Shown here: piece by piece, positions 61,050 through 64,000 of the stretch | How the letters are laid out: the number at the start of each line of letters is the position of its first letter | Position numbering within the stretch: the stretch's first letter is position 1 | Assembly (NCBI GenBank): GCA_963849115.1 | Contig: CAWKGK010000001.1 | Span: 62,001-126,000, forward strand | DNA length: 64,000 nt | Direction: 5' to 3' | Source of the DNA: JACDAL01 sp963849115 | Lineage (GTDB): Bacteria; Actinomycetota; CADDZG01; WHSQ01 | The notes under the pieces: generated by a model | What the model was told of the DNA's origin: nothing | Seen by the model: the letters and a program-made list of their open reading frames with translations, nothing else | Database searches by the model: none | Position numbers and translations under genes: made by a program

Positions 61050-61366
61050 ATCAATCTCCTAACCTCTTCTGTGTCTCCCAGTGCATAGCTCAATGTAGGC
61101 GCGTTATCCACGACGAACGCGACCTCGTCCACGTAGCACCAGAACCAGTCCTCTCCCGGCTCGAAAGATTCCACGATCGGGTGATCCGTCGCCCGCGAGT
61201 GCGCAGATGCATGCTTGTTGGGGGATGAGTCGCAGCACCCAACGTAGCCGCAACTCATGCACAGACGTAGGTGCATCCATGCATCTCCGGTGGCGAGGCA
61301 GTCGACACACCCGTTCGCCTGTGGAGTGACGTCGCGGATCTGATCGAGATGGGTACAAGCGGTCAT
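61046..61366 (-). CDS. UBP-type zinc-finger protein
   Basis: 106 residues. The ZnF-UBP pattern is clear: ANGCVDCLATGD, LRLCMSCGYVGCCDSSPNKH, ASAHSRATDHPI, giving Cys and His ligands for up to three zincs, as in the ubiquitin-binding finger of USP5 and HDAC6. Bacteria lack ubiquitin, so the ligand is unknown. GGAGG lies 4 bases before ATG 61366, which overlaps the DUF5996 stop as ATGA. Confidence 0.88.
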   Translation of the reverse strand: MTACTHLDQIRDVTPQANGCVDCLATGDAWMHLRLCMSCGYVGCCDSSPNKHASAHSRATDHPIVESFEPGEDWFWCYVDEVAFVVDNAPTLSYALGDTEEVRRLI

Positions 61367-62400
61367 CGATCCTCCTCGAGGGTTGGAGAGAGCTGTGAGA
61401 GTTCTTCGGGGGTGGGGCACCACGACGACTCCAACGCGGCCACACTCCAGCCGGCGGCGGTGGCTCCGGCCTCGTACGCGCTCTGGAGGAACCCATGCAG
61501 CACCGACTGTGGGCTGCGCGCGCTGCGAACGGCATCGAACGGAAGGAGCGCGAGCGACCCACCGTTTCGCTCGCTCCATCTCGCAGGTGGGGCTAGCTTC
61601 GTCAGACGAAGACCGGTGGGCTCGGGGGCCGTGTAGGAATAGTAGCTCGGCTCGGGCATCTGCTCGTCTCCCGGCCAGAACCCGAACGCGATCACCTCGT
61701 GGGAGTACGCTTCCTGCGTGACCCGGTCGGCGTCGGGTCGAGCCGCTGCACGCGCACCGCTAAAGCGTGCGAAAGCGAGATCGAGGCCGTGCCAGTAGAG
61801 CTGGACGGGGCTGGTCTTGCCGCAGAACCACCCGCTGAACGCGTCGAATACGCCGTCGCTCCAATCAAGAATGCGCCAGAAACGCATGACCGCGTCCCGG
61901 TCGTACGAGGCATGTTCCTGGTCTTCCGTGAGCCTCGTGGTCATCGGGACTCCGTAAGGGCTCTCGACGATCGCGACGTCCACTCCGAGACGCTCAAGCA
62001 TGGCGTGAAGCTCCCGATCGAATGCGGAAACCGAGAGGCCATCACGAAGATCCAGTCGCTCTTCTGCACCGGTATTGGTGGTGATGCTCACGAAATGATC
62101 GATGAAGTCGAAACCGATCTCGAATCTCGTCGTCTCATCAACGGGAATACGACGTGTGGTGAGACCGCGGGCATCAAGATGCAGGGTGACGTGCCACCAG
62201 TGGTTTTTGGGCGGAACATAGGCCAGCTTGATCTTCCCCACGACTTGGAGCCATAGATGGAGTGTGTCCTTGGTCGCAGCCCAGCCTTCAAGAGGCAGGC
62301 TTGGTAGATAGACACCGCCGCTCGTTCCGCTCGCGAGTCGCTGTGAAGACTCGACGAGCTGACTGTTCGGATTCATATTCATGAACTCATCCCGTCTCAT
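61363..62400 (-). CDS. DUF5996 family protein
   Basis: 345 residues from the longest start; ATG 62382 or 62376 are alternatives. Features: LPLEGWAATKDTLHLWLQVV and GKIKLAYVPPKNHWWHVTLH near 40-70, VQLYWHGLDLAFARFSG near 215 and HEVIAFGFWPGDEQMPEP near 250. Widespread in actinobacteria; function unknown. It overlaps the end of dsbA by up to 14 bases and the next gene by 4. Confidence 0.82.
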   Translation of the reverse strand: MRRDEFMNMNPNSQLVESSQRLASGTSGGVYLPSLPLEGWAATKDTLHLWLQVVGKIKLAYVPPKNHWWHVTLHLDARGLTTRRIPVDETTRFEIGFDFIDHFVSITTNTGAEERLDLRDGLSVSAFDRELHAMLERLGVDVAIVESPYGVPMTTRLTEDQEHASYDRDAVMRFWRILDWSDGVFDAFSGWFCGKTSPVQLYWHGLDLAFARFSGARAAARPDADRVTQEAYSHEVIAFGFWPGDEQMPEPSYYSYTAPEPTGLRLTKLAPPARWSERNGGSLALLPFDAVRSARSPQSVLHGFLQSAYEAGATAAGWSVAALESSWCPTPEELSQLSPTLEEDR

Positions 62401-62944
62401 GTTCAGGGGCCGCGGCTCGCTCCACGGCAGCGAGCAACGGCCCGATCTCGTAAGAATCGTCTTGCCTCACGCCGTTGATGTAGAAGGTCGGGTGCCGTTC
62501 ACGCCGCTCCGCACGCCGCTCAGGAAGTCGTCGTTGACTCGCGCCGCGTGGACGTGCTCGCCCAGCTCCTTGTCGAACCGCTCGACATCGACCCGAGCTT
62601 CTCGGAATAGCCGCGGAGGTATCGTCCCGCAGGTGTCTCTGGTTCTCGAAGAGGAGATCGTGCATCTCCCAGAACCTGCCCTGGATGGTCGCAGCCTCGG
62701 CTGCCTCAGCGGCCTGTTGGGCGTGGGGATGCGAAGTGATCGGGAAGTTGCGAAACACGAAGCGAAGCCGCTCGCTCATTCGGGTCTGGACATCCTTGAT
62801 GATCGAATACGCGGCGCCGGAGTACAGACATTCGTAGTCGCCATACTGGACGATCGTCACCGGCGCGTCCGCCCGCCCCTGGATGTGATCCTGGTCTTGG
62901 GTAACCGGCATCGCAAGTGCGGCTTGCCACTCGGTTCTGCTCAT
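62387..62944 (-). pseudogene. DsbA-like thiol oxidoreductase with several indels
   Basis: Thioredoxin-fold DsbA family: PVTIVQYGDYECLYSGAAYS near the N-terminus and RFWEMHDLLFENQRHL in the helical insert. From there the frame is broken: LRGYSEKLG, then VDVERFDKELGEH and HAARVNDDFLSGVRSGVNGT are in other frames, and PTFYINGVRQDD returns to the first. Three single-base deletions (62615-62627, 62588-62596, about 62490) account for this. The active site is CLYS, not CxxC; such CxxS forms also occur in intact relatives. ATG 62944 overlaps marR as ATGA. Confidence 0.82.
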
Positions 62945-63468
62945 GAAACCCTCTCCTTCTTCTGGGTCGATTTCGTCGGAGCAGTCAGCGGAGGCAAAGG
63001 CGACCCCTCACCGTCGAGGATCGCCTCCAGTGCATCGGCCAATTGCTTGAGCTCGGTACGGTTCAAGTGGTTAAGGAAATGCTCCCGCAGGCCCTGGAGA
63101 TGAGATTTCGTGGCTTTGCGCAAGAACGCCCGGCCCTCGATAGTGAGCGTGGCGAGATAGCCCCGTTTATCGCCCTCGAAGACGCAGCGCTCCACGAGGC
63201 CCCTGCGCTCGAGTTGATCGACCGCCCGGGTTACGCCACTGGGCGAGAGGACGACCCGAGACGCCAGATCCGACATCCGTAGGCCATTCGTTCCGGCGCG
63301 CCGCAGCCAGACCAAGACCTCGAACTGGTTGAAACTGAGGCCCTGAGCGCTGAGCAATTCCCGGTCCAGCGCGGGCACCACCACGGAGTACGCGTAGATG
63401 AACGCCCGCCACGCTCGGAATTGGAGCTCATCTAGTCCACCCTCTGCTTCCGGTTTCGCCATGGGCAC
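62941..63468 (-). CDS. MarR-family regulator
   Basis: 175 residues. Winged helix: LSFNQFEVLVWLRRAGTNGL, RMSDLASRVVLSPSGVTRAV, DQLERRGLVERCVFEGDKRG (wing). Heads a tight operon with dsbA, DUF5996, UBP and the small membrane gene. The operator-like element lies 12-37 bases upstream, next to its promoter, and again at pirin, suggesting autoregulation and a wider regulon. Cys in VERCVFEG could be redox-sensitive. Confidence 0.9.
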   Translation of the reverse strand: MPMAKPEAEGGLDELQFRAWRAFIYAYSVVVPALDRELLSAQGLSFNQFEVLVWLRRAGTNGLRMSDLASRVVLSPSGVTRAVDQLERRGLVERCVFEGDKRGYLATLTIEGRAFLRKATKSHLQGLREHFLNHLNRTELKQLADALEAILDGEGSPLPPLTAPTKSTQKKERVS

Positions 63469-63479
63469 AGTCTACCTTA

Positions 63480-63505
63480 GGAATAGTTGCTTTCGACCGC
63501 AAGTT
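63480..63505. promoter_or_regulatory. Operator-like element at the marR promoter
   Basis: GGAATA-G-TTGCTT-TCGACC-GCAAGTT, between divergent marR (-) and a reductase gene (+). Matches the pirin-upstream element at 22 of 26 positions; the inner CTT(T)C..G(C)AAG is an imperfect inverted repeat. Probable MarR site. Confidence 0.65.
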
Positions 63506-63569
63506 CTGGCCGGTATTGACACGACCCCACCCCTGGCTCGTGAACGGCTAGATCAAGGAGAGTGAGGAC

Positions 63570-63863
63570 TTGAAATTAGAGCGGCCCACGACAGATCGAA
63601 CCGCAACGGTTGGGATCATCGGCGCCGGACACATCGGACGGGCACTGGCTCGCACGGCGCTGCGGGCGGGCAGGAAGGTCGTGATCGCGAACAGCCGCGG
63701 CCCGGAGACGCTCGCACCCGTGGTCGCTGCTCTCGGCACCGGAGTTTTGGCTGGGACGGTTCGCCAGGCCGCGGCACATCCCCTCGTGGCCATCGTCGTG
63801 CCATGGGCCAACGTCCCTGCGGCCGTACGTTCCACGAGCTCAGGCATACAGCTGCGGCGATGA
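63570..63863 (+). pseudogene. NADP(F420)-dependent reductase, 3'-truncated
   Basis: Rossmann start of the F420/NADP oxidoreductase family: TATVGIIGAGHIGRALARTA, VVIANSRGPETLAP, VAIVVPWANVPAAV. Homology ends at about 63826, roughly residue 86 of ~200, and the remaining 11 codons are an accident of fusion. Starts at TTG 63570 behind GAGG. Divergent from marR, possibly under the same operator. Confidence 0.75.
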
Positions 63864-64000
63864 TGATCGATCCAGGAGCGCACTCGATATCGGTACAGCG
63901 TCGCATGGGACATACCGATGTCCGCACTACGCTCGGGCTCTGCGGGCACCTATATCCAGAGCAGGACGATGCGTTGACTCGGAGGCTTGACGATGCCTAT
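63827..64000 (+). mobile_element. Tyrosine recombinase C-terminal fragment (runs off window)
   Basis: Out-of-frame to the reductase: TFHELRHTAAAMMIDPG (HxxR box), RRMGHTDVRTTLGLCGHLYP. The nucleophile position in relatives is Tyr before GHL; here it is Cys, although a Tyr lies three residues later. N-terminal part absent, abutting the truncated reductase, so it is an integrase remnant that may mark an integration or deletion junction. It reaches base 64000, so its end is unknown. Confidence 0.7.

Overview
The window is high-GC DNA from an actinomycete-like bacterium (phylum Actinomycetota). The evidence is gene order: a DUF1844 gene divergent from infC-rpmI-rplT-trmH-pheS-pheT-argF, followed by def-fmt-rpe and a complete riboflavin operon. 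GTG, TTG and rarer start codons are common, ATGA-type gene overlaps are frequent, and several genes look leaderless. I cannot place it below phylum; an uncultured or deep-branching lineage is possible.

Region 1 (1-19.5 kb) is a conserved housekeeping block, mostly on the minus strand. It starts with the 3' part of a class A penicillin-binding protein with PASTA repeats (+), then mpg, argF, pheT, pheS, a sensorless histidine kinase, trmH, rplT, rpmI and infC. The infC gene has an AUC start and an attenuator-like leader. Beyond it lie DUF1844 (+), hisG, ribH-ribBA-ribE-ribD behind an FMN riboswitch, an orphan REC-GGDEF regulator, rpe, fmt (apparent CUG start) and def. A divergent HTH / Clp-N-domain pair with tandem operators ends the block.

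Region 2 (19.5-37.2 kb) holds metabolic and accessory genes: a class V aminotransferase, a MATE exporter, an MBL hydrolase, two RibD-C/DHFR-like proteins, a VOC protein, an Nramp-like transporter next to pdxA2 and a frameshifted four-carbon-acid sugar kinase, a mycothiol-isomerase-like protein, trmO, an amidohydrolase, an SDR, an MDR reductase, DUF4389, a frameshifted TetR gene with a clear operator, and a PLP decarboxylase.

Region 3 (37.4-45.8 kb) contains a LiaFSR-like envelope-stress module (NarL-type regulator, HisKA_3 kinase, ABC-2 exporter, a 30-residue membrane peptide, and a divergent LiaF-C-like protein). A pirin gene, a ParB-like protein and a membrane protein follow.

Region 4 (46-64 kb) mixes intact genes with scars: a second MDR reductase, a 5'-truncated hydrolase, an acyltransferase-3, a CPBP protease, an IS481/MDR remnant patch, a Ser/Thr kinase with a beta-propeller, a DmdA-like GcvT protein, a cyclase-NTPase-TPR protein, a TetR/SnoaL/NmrA group, and a MarR-led operon with tightly overlapping genes (marR-dsbA-DUF5996-UBP zinc finger-small membrane protein) followed by a rhodanese. 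A 26-bp operator-like sequence at the marR promoter recurs upstream of pirin 21 kb away, suggesting a shared redox/electrophile regulon. The right edge is a truncated reductase joined to a tyrosine-recombinase fragment.

At least six apparent single-base indels break otherwise recognisable genes (27.98, 35.21, 60.98 and three at 62.49-62.62 kb). They may be real pseudogenisation or assembly errors, and this matters for reading regions 2 and 4. I saw no rRNA or CRISPR array and no convincing tRNA.
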